Positions 22,712-34,809 of a DNA stretch of 64,000 nucleotides are shown here, in pieces. The position numbers and the translations under genes were made by a program. Source of the DNA: Adenanthera pavonina (taxonomy: Eukaryota; Streptophyta; Magnoliopsida; Fabales; Fabaceae); assembly GCA_026686845.1 (NCBI GenBank), contig JAIVEN010000013.1, positions 18,000,001 through 18,064,000 on the forward strand, given 5' to 3'. How positions within the stretch are numbered: position 1 is the stretch's first letter; every line of letters begins with the position of its first letter. The notes beneath the pieces were generated by a model. That model had not been told where the DNA came from, searched no databases, and saw only the letters and a program-made list of their open reading frames with translations.

Positions 22712-23078
22712 TGATAAAGACACGTTAGGAACCCATCCTAAGAGCCTTTTTTTGAGTTAAGGAATGTGCAACTCAAGGAAAGATGAAATGAAGGCAAGAA
22801 CAATGAAGAACAACAATGAACAAAATTGAAAAATAGAGACAATGAAAATAAGAAGACCGAAACAAAATGTTGGTCAAAGAAAATAGACTCCAAGAGAACC
22901 CATCTCTTGAATCCTAACTCCGGGACGCCACAAAGATCACCACTCCTTGATATGTCCTCATTCTTTCTGTCACTCAAGGATAAGCAAGAAAGAACTCACT
23001 GAACAACATTAAAGTTGCTGAAAAGAAATTCATTCATTCATGTTGTGATTTGCAAGAGTACAAGAGGTGCCTATTTAT
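22712..23078 (-). repeat. LTR-D R-U5 fragment (left end of rearranged D element)
   Basis: Begins at the D/G terminus TGATAAAGACACGTTAGG and matches the D LTR to about CTATTTATA. It is then joined to leader sequence near a PBS. This is the end of a third D LTR whose U3 and preceding interior were deleted. Confidence 0.85.
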
Positions 23079-23281
23079 ATAAACATATGCTTGAGACATA
23101 TGCTTGAGTTGAAAATCAAGCCATAATATTAGAAGCAATGAATAAACTCAGATCTAACAAGAAAAGAGACGAACACAAAAGAAAAATCTGGATAGCAAGC
23201 ATGAATAGTGACAAATAGTATGATGAACAGTACATATGAACAATATAGCCTTGATTTGCAAGCTGAAGCTCTAATACCAAA
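23079..23281 (-). other. D leader remnant with PBS (23268-23279)
   Basis: About 190 bp of leader left after a large deletion. The PBS reads TGGTATTAGAGC on the minus strand, one mismatch from the usual form, two bases from the LTR at 23282. A 13-bp direct repeat (ACATATGCTTGAG, 23083-23095 and 23096-23108) lies at the deletion junction. Confidence 0.8.
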
Positions 23282-24211
23282 TGATAGGAGACACGTTAGG
23301 GACCCGTCCTAAGAGCCTTCTTTGAATTATGGATCATGCAAGTCAAGGAAACATGAATTGAACACAAGAACAACAAGGAACAAAAACTGAAGAAAATAGA
23401 AACGATGAAAAGAAAAAGATTGAAACAAAATGTTGGTCAAGGGAAATAGACTCCAAGAGAACCCGTCTCTTGAATCCTAGCTCTGGGACGCCATAAGGAT
23501 CACCACTCCTTGACAAGTCCTCATTCTTTCTGGCACTCAAGGTTATACAAGAAAGAACTCATTGAACAACAAAGTTGTTGAAAAGAAATTCATTCATTCA
23601 TATTGTGGTTTGCAAGAGTACAAGAGGTGCCCATTTATAGACAAGTATTAACCCACAAACTAACTCTAGTTCACCCCACAAACCTAACCTTAATAATGCT
23701 AATTAATACAAAAAGGAAATTCTAAGCAAAAAGGAGCATTTAATTCTAATTTTGACTTTGAAAAGTTGGCTCCTCTTTAATGTAAAAAGGAAGAGAATAT
23801 ACTGAAATCCTATTCCTAAATAAAGGGAGATCAAATCAGATCATTATATGCCTTTTATTCAAAAGGAAACAAATTGAATAAATAATTCTAATAAAACTTA
23901 TTAAAAAAAAGTCACTTTTAGTGACCACATGAGAAGCACGTGTGTTTTAAGTGGATTCTCCATGTTGGGCCTTCTCCAAGTTTGGCTTGTTGACTATAAT
24001 TTGGCTCCACATTTTCAGCTTGCCTCTTTCTTTGTTTTGGGCCTCAAAATCATTCAAATACAATGGTTCCATGTTAATCATATTTTGGATTAATCCATTC
24101 ATGGCTTGCTTCATGGCTTTGGTCCTAGCTCTGGTCATTGGTCCTCCAATGCCTTGAAGTGGGTCTTGAATTTGTCCATGGCCCATTGTTTCCCTTAAGT
24201 TGCCTTCATCA
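23282..24211 (-). repeat. LTR-D flanked by both PBS and polypurine tract
   Basis: A 930-bp LTR. Its U5 side touches a PBS (left) and its U3 side touches polypurine tract GGAGGGAGGGAA (24212-24223, right), so it served as the 3' LTR of the right-hand element and the 5' LTR of the left-hand remnant. U3 encodes DPLQGIGGPMTRARTKAMK on the minus strand, continuing the integrase tail across one TAG codon. Confidence 0.92.
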
Positions 24212-26455
24212 TTCCCTCCCTCCTAAAAAGGATTCGTCCTCGAATCTGAAATGTCAAAAAGAGAGAGGTCAGCCACATTAAAGGTTGCACTTACATTTCC
24301 ATAAGTATGAGGCAAATCAATTTTATAAGCATTATCATTTTTCCTTTCTAAAACTTGAAAAGGACCATTGCCTCTTGGGTGCAATTTGGATTTCCTTTGT
24401 TCAGGAAACCTCTCTTTCCTTAGATGAACCCACACCTAATCTCCAGGCTCGAAGACAACCTTCCTGCGACCTTTGTTAGCCTGTTGAGCATATTGCTCAT
24501 TTTTCCTCTCAATGTTTGCTTTTACCTTAACATGTAAGTCCTGCACAAACTTAGCTTTCTTTTCAGCATCAAGGTTAGCAAACTCAGTAACAGGCAAAGG
24601 AAGAATATCAAGTGGAGTCAAAGGATTGAACCCATAGACAACTTCAAAAGGAAAATAACTAGTAGTAGAATGCACAGCTCGATTATATGCAAACTCCACA
24701 TGAGGTAAACACTTTTCCCAATTTTTAAGATTTTTATGCAATATAGCACGCAATAAAGAAGAAAGTGTTCGATTTACTACCTCTGTTTGCCCATCGGTTT
24801 GGGGATGTGCAACTGTTGAAAACACAAGCTTAGTTCCTAGTTTAGCCCATAAAGTTTTCCAGAAGTGACTCAAGAATTTAACATCATGATCACTAACAAT
24901 GAACCTGGGTAAACCATGCAATCTAACTATCTCCTTAAAGAATAGATAAGAGATGTGAACAACATCATGTGTTTTAAAACAAGCAATGAAATGAGCCATC
25001 TTGCTAAACCTATCCACTATAACAAATACACTATCCTTACCAGCAGGGGACTTAGGCAATCCAAGCACAAAATCCATAGAAATGTCCACCCAAGGATGTG
25101 AAGGAACATGCAAAGGTGTATATAATCCATGGGGATGCACTCGAGATTTAGCATGCTTGCACACAATGCATTTACCACACATGGAAACAACATCCTTGCA
25201 CATATGTGGCCAATAAAAATGATCTTTCATCATAGCCAAAGTCTTATCAACTCCAAAATGACCCATTAAACCTCTTCCATGAGATTCTTTAACCAAAAGC
25301 TCACGCATAGAACATGCAGGAACACACAAGTTACTTCCCTTAAACAAGAACCCATCAAATCTATAAAAATCATCAACACCATGATTCTCACACAATTTCC
25401 AAGTTTCAGCAAAGTCAACATCACATTCATACATGCTTTTCAAGGATTCAAAACCAATCAACTTAGCTTGCATACATGTAATGAGACTATATCTCCTGGA
25501 CAATGCATCGGCAACAACATTTTCTTTACCATTCTTATGTTTCAAAACATATGGAAAAGATTCAATAAACTCAAGCCAAACAGCATGTCTTTTGTTCAAT
25601 TTGTTTTGGGTCTTTAGGTATTTCAAACTTTCATGATCAGAATGCAAAACAAATTCATTTGACCACAGATAATGTTGCCAATGTTCTAAGGTTCTTTTTA
25701 GTGCATACAACTCTTTATCATATGTAGAATAATTCAAGCATGCACCAATAAGCTTCTCACTAAAATATGCAATTGGTCTAGCCTCTTGCATCAAAACAGC
25801 TCCAATTCCAATGCCAAAAGCATCACATTCAACTTCAAAAACCTTAGAAAAGTCAGGAAGAATAAGTAGAGGGGCATTGGTTAGCTTATCTTTCAATGTT
25901 TGAAAAGCCCTTTATTGTGCCTCACCCCATTTAAACACAATATTTTTCTTTACCAGTTCATTTAGAGGTGCAGCAATGGTTAAGAAGTCCCGTACAAATC
26001 TCCGGTAGAAACTTGCAAGCCCATGGAAACTCCTCACTTCATTTGCATTCCTTGGTGTAGGCCAATCGTGGATAGCTTTCACTTTCTCCTCATCCACTTG
26101 AATCCCTTCAGCACCTACAACAAACCCAAGGAAGACAACAAAATCCAAACAAAAAGAACATTTCTCTAAATTGGCAAAGAGTCTATTTTGCACGTAAGAT
26201 ATCAAATACAGCACGCAAATGTTCAGCATGTTCATCAAGACTCTTAGAAAACACCAAAACATCATCAAAGTAAACTACCACAAACTTTCCTATGTAGGGA
26301 CAAAAAACATGATTCATAAGACTCATAAATGTGCTAGGAGCATTAGTCAAACCAAACGGCATAACTAACCACTCATACAACCCAAACTTAGTCTTAAAAG
26401 CAGTCTTCCATTCATCCCCTTCTTTCATCCTAATCTGATGATATCCACTCCTAAT
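24212..26455 (-). pseudogene. D element RT-RNase H-integrase
   Basis: Pol of family D. RT starts mid-domain at 26455 ([18 protein letters not shown]) with the [12 protein letters not shown] active site. A frameshift near 26195 follows; RT then runs to 25912, where TAA replaces a codon. From 25896 a 486-codon frame covers RNase H ([39 protein letters not shown]), the zinc finger ([25 protein letters not shown]) and the integrase core ([39 protein letters not shown]). A TAG at 24433 replaces the Trp codon of GDWVWVHL; GPF module and tail DSRTNPF follow to another TAG at 24224. Gag, protease and the RT start are missing. Confidence 0.92.
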
Positions 26456-28350
26456 CAGTTTTGCTTGGGTCTTTTATCATGTTAAAGTGATTCAAGACTG
26501 GCCTGGTCCAAAGAGTACTAATGGGATGAGATCTTTCCATGACTTAGCTAGCTTTTATAGGAGATTTGATTTTTCATCTATAGTAGCACCTTTGAATGAG
26601 TTAGTTAAAAGAACATGTCACATTTAAATGGGGTGAGGCACAAGAGAAAGCTTTCAACACTTTAAAAGAAAAACTCACCAATGTACCACCACTTGTTTTA
26701 CCACATTTAAGCAAAGTTTTTGAGGTCGAGTGTGATGCATCTGATTTGGGTATTGGAGCTGTCTTAATGCAATATAATAGGACAATTGCTTACTTTAGTG
26801 AAAAGCTTAGTGGTCCTACTTTAAACTACTCCACGTAAAGAACTTTATGCCTTAAAGAGAACTTTAGAGACTTTGCAACATTATCTTTGGCCTAAAGAAT
26901 TTATCATACATTATGATCATAAGAGTTTAAAGTACCTAAAGTCATAAGATAAGTTGAATAAAAGACATGTCTGATGGTTGGAATTTACTGAGACCTTTCC
27001 ATATGTGATCAAGCACAAACAAGGTAATGAGAATGTGGTAGCGGATGCTCTATCTCGCAGGTATATTCTTCTTACTTCTCTACAAACTTGATTGCTTGGT
27101 TTTGAGATGCTTAAGGGATTATATGAATCTGATTCTGATTTTGGGAAAATTTGGAATTATTGTGAAAAACATGGTTTTCAATATTATTTCATATTTGAAG
27201 GCTTTCTTTTCAAAAAGGATATGTATTCCTTCTTGTTCAATACATGAATTACTTGTGAAGGAAGCAACTGTGTATTGCTTCCTGTTCAATGCATGAATTA
27301 CTTGTGAAAGAAGCTCATGGTGGTGGTTTAATGGGCCATTTTGGCATCGTTAAAACTTTAAGTGTGTTGCATGAACATTTCTTTTGGCCTTCTATGAGGC
27401 ATGATGTTGTTGCTTTGTGTGATAAATGCATAACATGCTAAATCAAAGATTAAACTACATGGATTTTATTCCCCACTCCCCATTCCTAACCAACCTTGGA
27501 CTAATATATCTATGGATTTTGTGTTAGGTCTCAAAGTGGAAAGGATATCATTCTTTGTTGTTGTGGATAGATTTAGTAAAATGGCACATTTTATTGCATG
27601 TTCTAAGGCTAATGATGTTGTTCATATTGCTAACCTATTCTTTAAAGAGATTGTGCGATTGCATGGTTTACTAAGAACAATTGTGAGTGATAGGGATGTA
27701 AAGTTTCTTAGTCATTTTTGGAGAACTCTTTGGAATAAACTTTTGTTTTCAAAAACTATACATGTATAAATTGATGGACAAGCAGTAGTAAATAGGACAC
27801 TCACTACTTTATTACGTGCAATCATTCAGAAGAATTTGAAAAACTGGGAGAGTTGTTTGTCTCATATTGAATTTGCATACAATAGAATTGTTCATTCTAC
27901 TACATCTTATTTTCCCTTCGAGATTGTGTATGGATTTAATCCTTTGACTTCCTTAGATCTTTTACCTTTATCTATGCATGAAAGAACTAACCTTGATGGT
28001 AAGGAAAAAGCTAAGTTTATGCAGGAACTTCATACTAAAGTTCAAGCCAATATAGAAAGGAGGAATGAACAATATGCTCAGCAAGCAAACAAAGGTCGAA
28101 GGCAAGTTGTATACCCTGGAGATTGGGTTTGGGTACACTTGAAAAAGGAAAGGTTTCCATAGCAAAGGCAATCTAAGCTACAACCGAGAGGAGATGGTCC
28201 TTTTTAAGTCCTAGAAAGGATCAATGACAATGCCTACAAGATTGACTTGCCTAGTTCCTATGGCAATGTTAGTACTACTTTCAATGTTTCAAACTTGTCT
28301 TTTTTTAACGCTGCAAATTCGAGGATGCATCCTTTCAAGGAGGGAGAGAA
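26456..28350 (+). pseudogene. B#4 RT-RNase H-integrase remnant
   Basis: Strongly degraded family B pol, joined head-on to D after about 28 bp of unassigned filler. It begins in late RT ([25 protein letters not shown]) and passes RNase H ([15 protein letters not shown]), the integrase zinc finger and core ([32 protein letters not shown] is broken) and the GPF module (GDWVWVHLKKERFP). Frameshifts and stops are frequent, and there is a 49-bp tandem duplication in the zinc-finger region. The usual GAGGAGGGAGGGAA polypurine tract is CAAGGAGGGAGAGAA here. Confidence 0.88.
27222..27316 (+). repeat. 49-bp tandem duplication in B#4 integrase
   Basis: Two adjacent copies, about 27222-27266 and 27271-27316, each with GTTCAATRCATGAATTACTT and differing by a few substitutions. 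Other B copies have this stretch ([11 protein letters not shown] codons) once. Confidence 0.85.
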
Positions 28351-29179
28351 TGATAAAGAACAAGAGAACTCTCAATCATGGAGGTCCAATGTGCCCAAAG
28401 ACCCTCTTCAAGTAATAGGAGGCCCAATGACAAAAGGTAGGACAAAAGCCATGAAAGAGGCTTTGCAAGGATTGGTTTGAGAGCTTAAGGAGAAATAGCC
28501 CATCTATTTGGAAGACTTAGCAAATGGCACCACCTTCTAGTCCAAAAATAATGATCATTAATTTGGAGGCCCAATTTGAAGATCTTAAAGGCCCAACCCA
28601 AGTCCAAATAGAAGAGCTTGAATAAAAGAAGTCATGTGCTTCATTAATGAGTCATGTGACTTTATGATTAGATTTATTCTTTTTTTAATTTATTTTGAAT
28701 TTTTATTTTATTTTTTTTCTAGATTAGATCATATTAGTTTTGATTGGTTCTCACTTGTATTTATGAGGCCAACATATGATTTAATTCAAATTTGAATTTA
28801 AAATAATAATAAAAAAAAAGATAAGCCTTATCTATAAAGAACCACTTATCCTATTACAATTAGGATTTCTATTCTTATTTAAAGACCATATAGTGCCAAT
28901 TTGCAAATTAGGTCTGAATAATATTTTGAGTGATTTCTCTCTTCAATTTTGTGTGATATTGTTAGGATTTTCATGTTCTTCCTAGAATACAGATTCGACT
29001 TATTAAGAGAATTGACCAACTCTTGTGGCGTCTTGTGTTTGGGGTTGCTAGATTTCTCTCTAGAGGTTCTATTTGATCTCTCAATTGCATTGGGTTCCTT
29101 TCATTGTTTCTGGTTATTACTCTGAGTTGTTGAGTTGCCTAAGACTTGTTCTTGGAAGGTTCAGCATGTTCTTCTATCA
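28351..29179 (+). repeat. LTR-B (3' LTR of B#4)
   Basis: An 829-bp LTR, TGATAAAGAACAAG...CTTCTATCA, directly after the polypurine tract. The integrase-tail frame enters it (DPLQVIGGPMTKGRTKAMK) and ends at a TGA at 28480, earlier than in B#2. Confidence 0.92.
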
Positions 29180-29470
29180 GACTTGCTCACGTAGCTAATA
29201 TATCACACATTTCTATTTGCCAAGTGGAATATTCAACTTATCTTTGTCTTGGGTGAAATTCGCTTTGACTTTAGTTAACTCCTCTTTTACTTTATTTAAT
29301 ATATCACATGAATCATAAGAGGATGTGTGCGTAGGTTACACAGATATTCTCTTCCAATTTTAATTTATTTTCTAAGGAAATCACTTTTAGTTTGTACTTC
29401 AGTATGCACTTGAAACAACCCTCGACATCTATGCTCACTGGTACAACTTCACAAATAGGGAGAGAAGAAT
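29180..29470. other. Unassigned 291-bp segment between two LTR-B copies
   Basis: No match to any other part of this window by eye. On the minus strand an open stretch reads ICEVVPVSIDVEGCFKC and continues with a Lys/Leu/Glu-rich run (29460-29313), then stops. I recognise no family. It may be a scrap of older DNA into which B elements inserted. Confidence 0.4.
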
Positions 29471-30313
29471 TGATAGAAGTTGGGTGAACCTCCCAAGAAC
29501 AAGTCTTAGGCAACTCAAGAACCCAAAGTAATAACCAAAAACAACGGAAGCAACCCAATGCAATTGAGAGACTGAATGGAACCTCTAGAGAGAACTCTAG
29601 CAACCCCAAACATAAGACGCCACAAGAGTTGGTCAAATCTCTTGATAAGTCGAATCCGTATTCTAGGAAGAACACGAAGAACCCTACCAATCTCACACGA
29701 AATTGAAGAGAGAAATCACTCAAAATATTATTCAAATATGATCTGCAATGTGACACCATATGGTCTATAAATAATAATAGAAATCCTAATCCTAGTCCTA
29801 ATAAAATAAGTGATTCCTTATAGATAAGGCTTATCCTTTTGTTTTTGACTTTTAAATTCAAATTTGAATTAAATCTTAAGTTGGCCTCATAAATACAAGT
29901 GAGAACCAATCAAAAACTGATCTAATCTAATATGGAAAAAATCAAATCAAAAATAAAACGAAATTTTAAAATAAATTAAAAAGGAATAAATCTAATCCTA
30001 AAGTCACATGATTCATTAATGAAGCACATGACTTCTTTAATCAAGCTCTTCCATTTGGATTTGGGTTGGGCCTTTAAGATCTTCAAATTGGGCCTCCAAA
30101 TAAATAATCATTCTTTTTGGATTAGAAGGTGGCTCCATTTGCTCTAAGTCTTCCAAATAGATGGGCTCTTTCTCCTTAAGCTCTTGGACCAATCCTTGCA
30201 AGGCCTCTTTCATGGCTTTTGTCCTACCTCTTGTCATTGGGCCTCCTACTCCTTGAAGAGGGTCTCTGGGCACATTGGATCTCCATGATTGAAAGTTCAC
30301 TTGTTCTCCATCA
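29471..30313 (-). repeat. LTR-B (3' LTR of B#5)
   Basis: An 843-bp LTR in minus orientation, TGATAGAAGTTGGG...TCTCCATCA, next to the polypurine tract (30314-30327, GAGGAGGGAGGGAA on the minus strand). The integrase frame reads into U3 and ends at 30037 after DPLQGVGGPMTRGRTKAMK and EPIYLEDLEQ. Confidence 0.93.
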
Positions 30314-33141
30314 TTCCCTCCCTCCTCGAAAGGATTCGTCCTCGAATCTGTAGTATCAAACAAGGACAAGTCTGAAACATTGAAAGTAGCACTAACATTG
30401 CTGTAGGAACTAGGCAAGTCAATCTTGTAGGCGTTGTCATTAATCCTTTCCAGGACTTGAAAAGGACCATCTCCTCTCGGTTGCAGCTTAGATTTCCTTT
30501 GCACTGGAAACCTTTCCTTTCTCAAGTGTACCCAAACCCAATCTCCAGGGTTGAATACAACTCGCCTTCGCCCTTTGTTTGCTTGCTAAGCATATTGTTC
30601 ATTCCTCCTTTCTATATTGGCTCTAACTTTTAGCATGAAGTTCCTGCACAAACTTAGCTTTTTCCTTGCCATCAAGGTTAGTTCTTTCATGCATAGGCAA
30701 AGGTAAAAGATCTAAGGGAGTTAAAGGATTAAATCCATACACAATCTTGAAGGGAGAATAAGATGTAGTGGAATGAACAACTCTATTATATGCAAATTCA
30801 ATATGAGACAAACAACTCTCCCAGTTTTTCAAATTTTTTTTAATGATTGCACGCAATAAAGTAGTGAGTGTCCTATTTACTACTTCTGTTTGTCCATCAG
30901 TTTGTGGATGTGCAGTTGTAGAAAACAAAAGTTTAGTTCCAAGTTTATTCCAAAGAGTTCTCCAAAAATGACTAAGAAACTTTACATCCCTATCACTCAC
31001 AATTGTTCTTGGTAAACCATGCAATCTCACAATCTCTTTAAAGAATAGATTAGCAATATGAACAGCATCATTAGTCTTAGAGCATGCAATAAAATGTGCC
31101 ATTTTACTAAATCTATCCACAACAACAAAGATGCTATCTTTTCCATTTTGAGACCTAGGGAGCCCTAACACAAAATCCATAGATATATCAGTCCAAGGTT
31201 GGTTAGGAACAGGGAGTGGGGAATACAATCCATGCGGTTTAATCTTTGATTTAGCATGTTTGCATGTTATGCATTTATCACACAAAACAACAACATCACG
31301 CCTCATAGCAGGCCAAAAGAAATGTTCATGCAACACACTTAAAGTTTTATCAATGCCAAAATGGCCCATTAAACCACCACCATGAGCTTCCTTCAAAAGT
31401 AATTCACGCATTGAACAAGAAGGAATACAAAGTTTATCTCTTTTGAAAAGAAAGCCTTCAAATCTGAAATAATCTTGAATACCATGTTTTTCACAAAAAT
31501 TCCAAATCTTCCCAAAATCAAAATCAGATTCATATAATCCCTTAAGCATCTCAAAACCAAGCAATCGAGTTTGTAAAGAAGTAAGAAGAGTATACCTGCG
31601 AGATAGAGCATCCGCTACCAGATTCTCCTTACCTTGTTTGTGCTTGATCACATATGGAAAGGTCTCAATAAATTCCAACCATCAGGCATGTCTTTTATTC
31701 AACTTACCTTGGGACTTTAGGTACTTTAAGCTCTCATGGTCAGAATGTATGATAAATTCTTTAGGCCAAAGATAATGTTGCCAAGTCTCTAAAGTTCTCT
31801 TTAAGGCATAAAGTTCTTTATCATAAGTGGAGTAGTTTAAAGTGGGACCACTAAGCTTTTCACTAAAGTAAGCAATTGGCCTATTATCTTGCATTAAGAC
31901 AGCTCCAATACCCAAACCAGATGCATCACACTCAACCTCCAAAACTTTCCTAAAATCTGGTAAAACAAGTAATGGTGCATTGGTGAGTTTTTCTTTTAAA
32001 GTGTTGAAAGCTTTCTCTTGTGCCTCACCCCATTTAAATGTGACATGCTTTTTTTAACTAACTCATTCAAAGGTGCTGCTATAGATGAAAAATCTTTAAC
32101 AAACCTCCTATAAAGGCTAGCTAAGCCATGGAAAGATCACACCTCATTAGCATTCTTTGGAGTAGGCCCGTCTTGAATTGCTTTAACCTTTTCTTCATCT
32201 ACTTGGATCCCTTGAGCACCCACAACAAAACCAAGAAACACAACAGAATCCATGCAAAAGGAACACTTTTGAATGTTTGCATAAAGCTTATTTGCTCTAA
32301 GAGTATTAAAGACTTTACGCAAATGCACTATGTGGTCTTCTAAATTCTTGCTATAGACTAAAATGTCATCAAAATAAACCACAATAAACTTTCCTATAAA
32401 TGAACGGAAGACATGATTCATAAGACTCATGAATGTACTAGGAGCATTAGTTAATCCAAAAGGCATTACCAACCATTCATAAAGTCCAAATTTCGTTTTA
32501 AATGCAGTTTTCCACTCATCTCCTTCTTTCATTCGAATTTGATGATAACCACTCCTAAGATCAATCTTAGAAAACAATGCAGAACCATGCAATTCATCAA
32601 GCATATCATCTAGCCTAGGGATAGGGTAGCGATACTTAACCGTTATTTTGTTGATAGCTCGGCAATCCACACACATTCGCCATGATCAATCTTTCTTAGG
32701 AACTAGGATGACCGGTACAGCACAAGGGCTTAAACTTTCATGCACAAAGCCTTTTCTCATGAGCTCCTCTACTTGTCTTTGGATCTCCTTAGTTTCTTCG
32801 GGATTGGCTCTATATGCTGGTTTATTTGGAATGGCAGATCCAAGGATGAAATCAATTCTATGTTCTATGCCTCTTAGAGGAGGCAAACCATTTCGAATTT
32901 CTTCCGGAAAAAGATCATCAAATTCCTGCAAAGAGAGATAACACTAGAAGGCAGAGAAGTATCAAGCTTGTTAGTAGAAAAATAGGTGTCCTTGTACAGA
33001 AGCACAAAGACTTCTTGTCTTGCCATTAGTGCACTCTTCATCTCTCCTTTTTCTATGAATAAGCTCAAGCTCTTGTTTTGTTTACTCTCTCTTTCTTTTT
33101 CTACACTCTCTTTCTTTTCTCTTACATTCTTTCCACTCTTT
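30314..33141 (-). pseudogene. B#5 RT-RNase H-integrase
   Basis: Nearly full-length pol with point lesions. RT runs 32930-32050 ([40 protein letters not shown]), with a TGA at 32685, another near 32135, and extra A's in an A7 run near 32050. RNase H (31960-31600) has CGA to TGA at 31679. Integrase has an open frame at 31678-30623 with the zinc finger ([12 protein letters not shown]), core ([23 protein letters not shown]) and [11 protein letters not shown]. An extra A near 30635 shifts the frame and CAG became TAG near 30588. The GPF module and tail (30525-30314) continue into the LTR. Confidence 0.93.
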
Positions 33142-34809
33142 TCATTTTTCTGTATTTTTCCTTTTCTCTTTCTCTTCTTTCTCTTTTTCATGCCTCTCTT
33201 TTTCTCTTTTCTCTCTATAATCACTTATAATTCTGTATTGATCTTCATATGCTTGCATTGGCCTAAGAGGCCTAAGCACAATGTTACGCCCTTCAAACAC
33301 AAAGGAGTAGAAATTTCTATAGCCGTCATGAGTCACACGTCTGTCAAATTGCCATGGACGACCAAGAAGTAGATGTCTTGCATACATAGGTGCTACATCG
33401 CATAACACCTTGTCATGGTATTTGCCAATAGTAAATGATACTTGAACTTGCTTGGTGACTTTCATCTCACCACAATCAGTTAGCCATTGCAAATTGTAAG
33501 GCTTTGGATGTTTTAGAGTAGGCAAGTTCAGTTTCTCCACAAGTAAAGTGCTAGCAACATTGGTGCAATTACCACCATCAATAACCAAGCTACATACCTT
33601 GTCTTGAATGAAGCATCTAGTATGGAAAATCTCTTCTCTTTGCTCATCATCATGTTTCTCATCTTTTGGTTGAGCATTGAGAATTCTTTGAGTAACAAGT
33701 GCATTACCATGTACAGGATCAGTATATTCATTATCTGAACAAGATTCTAAAGGAGGCATATCATCTAAAGCATGAGGGTCATTATCAGAATCTTCACAAG
33801 AATCTTCACTTTCAACTCGCCCATTATCAAGGATAATCATGTTTCTTTTGTTTGGACATTGAGCAGAAATATGTCCAAAGCCTTGACATTTAAAGCAACG
33901 CAAGGTACTAGATTTAGAAGAGGATTTTGATTCAAAAGTACCTTTAAATGCAGAAGCCTTCATCTTCACGTCTTCTTTATTCTTTTGGGTTGATTTGGAG
34001 TTTTGATCTTCTTCTCTTGTTCTTGACTCTTTTCGCTTGAAGAGAGGATTAGTTCTCCAAGGAACAGAGTTAGTTTTCCTACTTTTCAATTGCTTCTCCA
34101 AGTGGACAGCTTTATGAAGCAATTCTTCCATATCCAAGTAATGTTCTAGCTCAATTCTTTCGCGGATTTCAGTTCTTAATCCACCAATGAAGCGGGCCAT
34201 TGTCTGCTCTTCATCTTCGTTAACATCAGCTCGGATCATAGCCATCTCCATCTCTTTATGATACTCTTCAACACTCATTGATCCCTGTTCAAGTTTTTGC
34301 AATCTTGTATGCAAATCACGATGGTAATAGGAAGGGATATACCTCTTACGCATGATGGTTCTCATGTCACGCCATGTGTCAATGGGTTCTTCACCATTCC
34401 TTCTTCTAGTACGCTGTAATTTATCCCACCAAACACTAGCATAGCCAGTAAACTCAACAACTGCAAGTTTTACTTTCTTTTCTTCTGAGTAGTTATGACA
34501 TTCAAAAACGAGCTCTACTTTCCTCTCCCATTCAAGGTATAAGTCAGGATCCATTTTACCTTGGAATGAGGGAATTTCAAGCTTGATGCCTCCTAAATCA
34601 TTGTCTTTCTTGGAGGAAGATTTGCTTTTTGAGTTGGAACCTATTTCAGAATCATGCTCTTCTTCATCGTTGGTTCTACTTCTGGACTTTTTTGAACGCA
34701 TCTCAGATTTCATGTCAGCCATATCATTTCTGATGTTTTTGAGTTTATCACGGAATGCTTTGATCAAGAATTTCATATCAACTTCACCGTCACTTTCACT
34801 GCCTGTCAT
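33142..34809 (-). CDS. B#5 gag-protease, uninterrupted frame
   Basis: 555-codon open frame, the most intact B gag-protease. Start is MTGSESDGEVDMKF at 34809, just after the ACAGGTTCTTGCAAC leader end. Order: N-terminal helix, Lys/Ser-rich region to about residue 70, gag domain about 80-235 (PDLYLEWERKVELVF, YASVWWDKLQ, EPIDTWRDMRTIMRKRY, MARFIGGLRTEIRERIE), CCHC knuckle CFKCQGFGHISAQC near residue 305, acidic spacer. The aspartic protease near 410-500 has SLVIDGGNCTN with the catalytic Asp present and ends at [12 protein letters not shown]; a Lys/Glu-rich linker starts. It ends at a frame break before RT. It could still give a Gag-like particle protein, if transcribed. Confidence 0.88.
   Translation of the reverse strand: MTGSESDGEVDMKFLIKAFRDKLKNIRNDMADMKSEMRSKKSRSRTNDEEEHDSEIGSNSKSKSSSKKDNDLGGIKLEIPSFQGKMDPDLYLEWERKVELVFECHNYSEEKKVKLAVVEFTGYASVWWDKLQRTRRRNGEEPIDTWRDMRTIMRKRYIPSYYHRDLHTRLQKLEQGSMSVEEYHKEMEMAMIRADVNEDEEQTMARFIGGLRTEIRERIELEHYLDMEELLHKAVHLEKQLKSRKTNSVPWRTNPLFKRKESRTREEDQNSKSTQKNKEDVKMKASAFKGTFESKSSSKSSTLRCFKCQGFGHISAQCPNKRNMIILDNGRVESEDSCEDSDNDPHALDDMPPLESCSDNEYTDPVHGNALVTQRILNAQPKDEKHDDEQREEIFHTRCFIQDKVCSLVIDGGNCTNVASTLLVEKLNLPTLKHPKPYNLQWLTDCGEMKVTKQVQVSFTIGKYHDKVLCDVAPMYARHLLLGRPWQFDRRVTHDGYRNFYSFVFEGRNIVLRPLRPMQAYEDQYRIISDYREKREKERHEKEKEEKEKRKNTEK

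Noticed and set aside
29313..29909. 198-codon minus-strand frame as a host protein
   Set aside because: Most of it is the U5-R part of LTR-B; only the last 50 codons lie in unassigned DNA.
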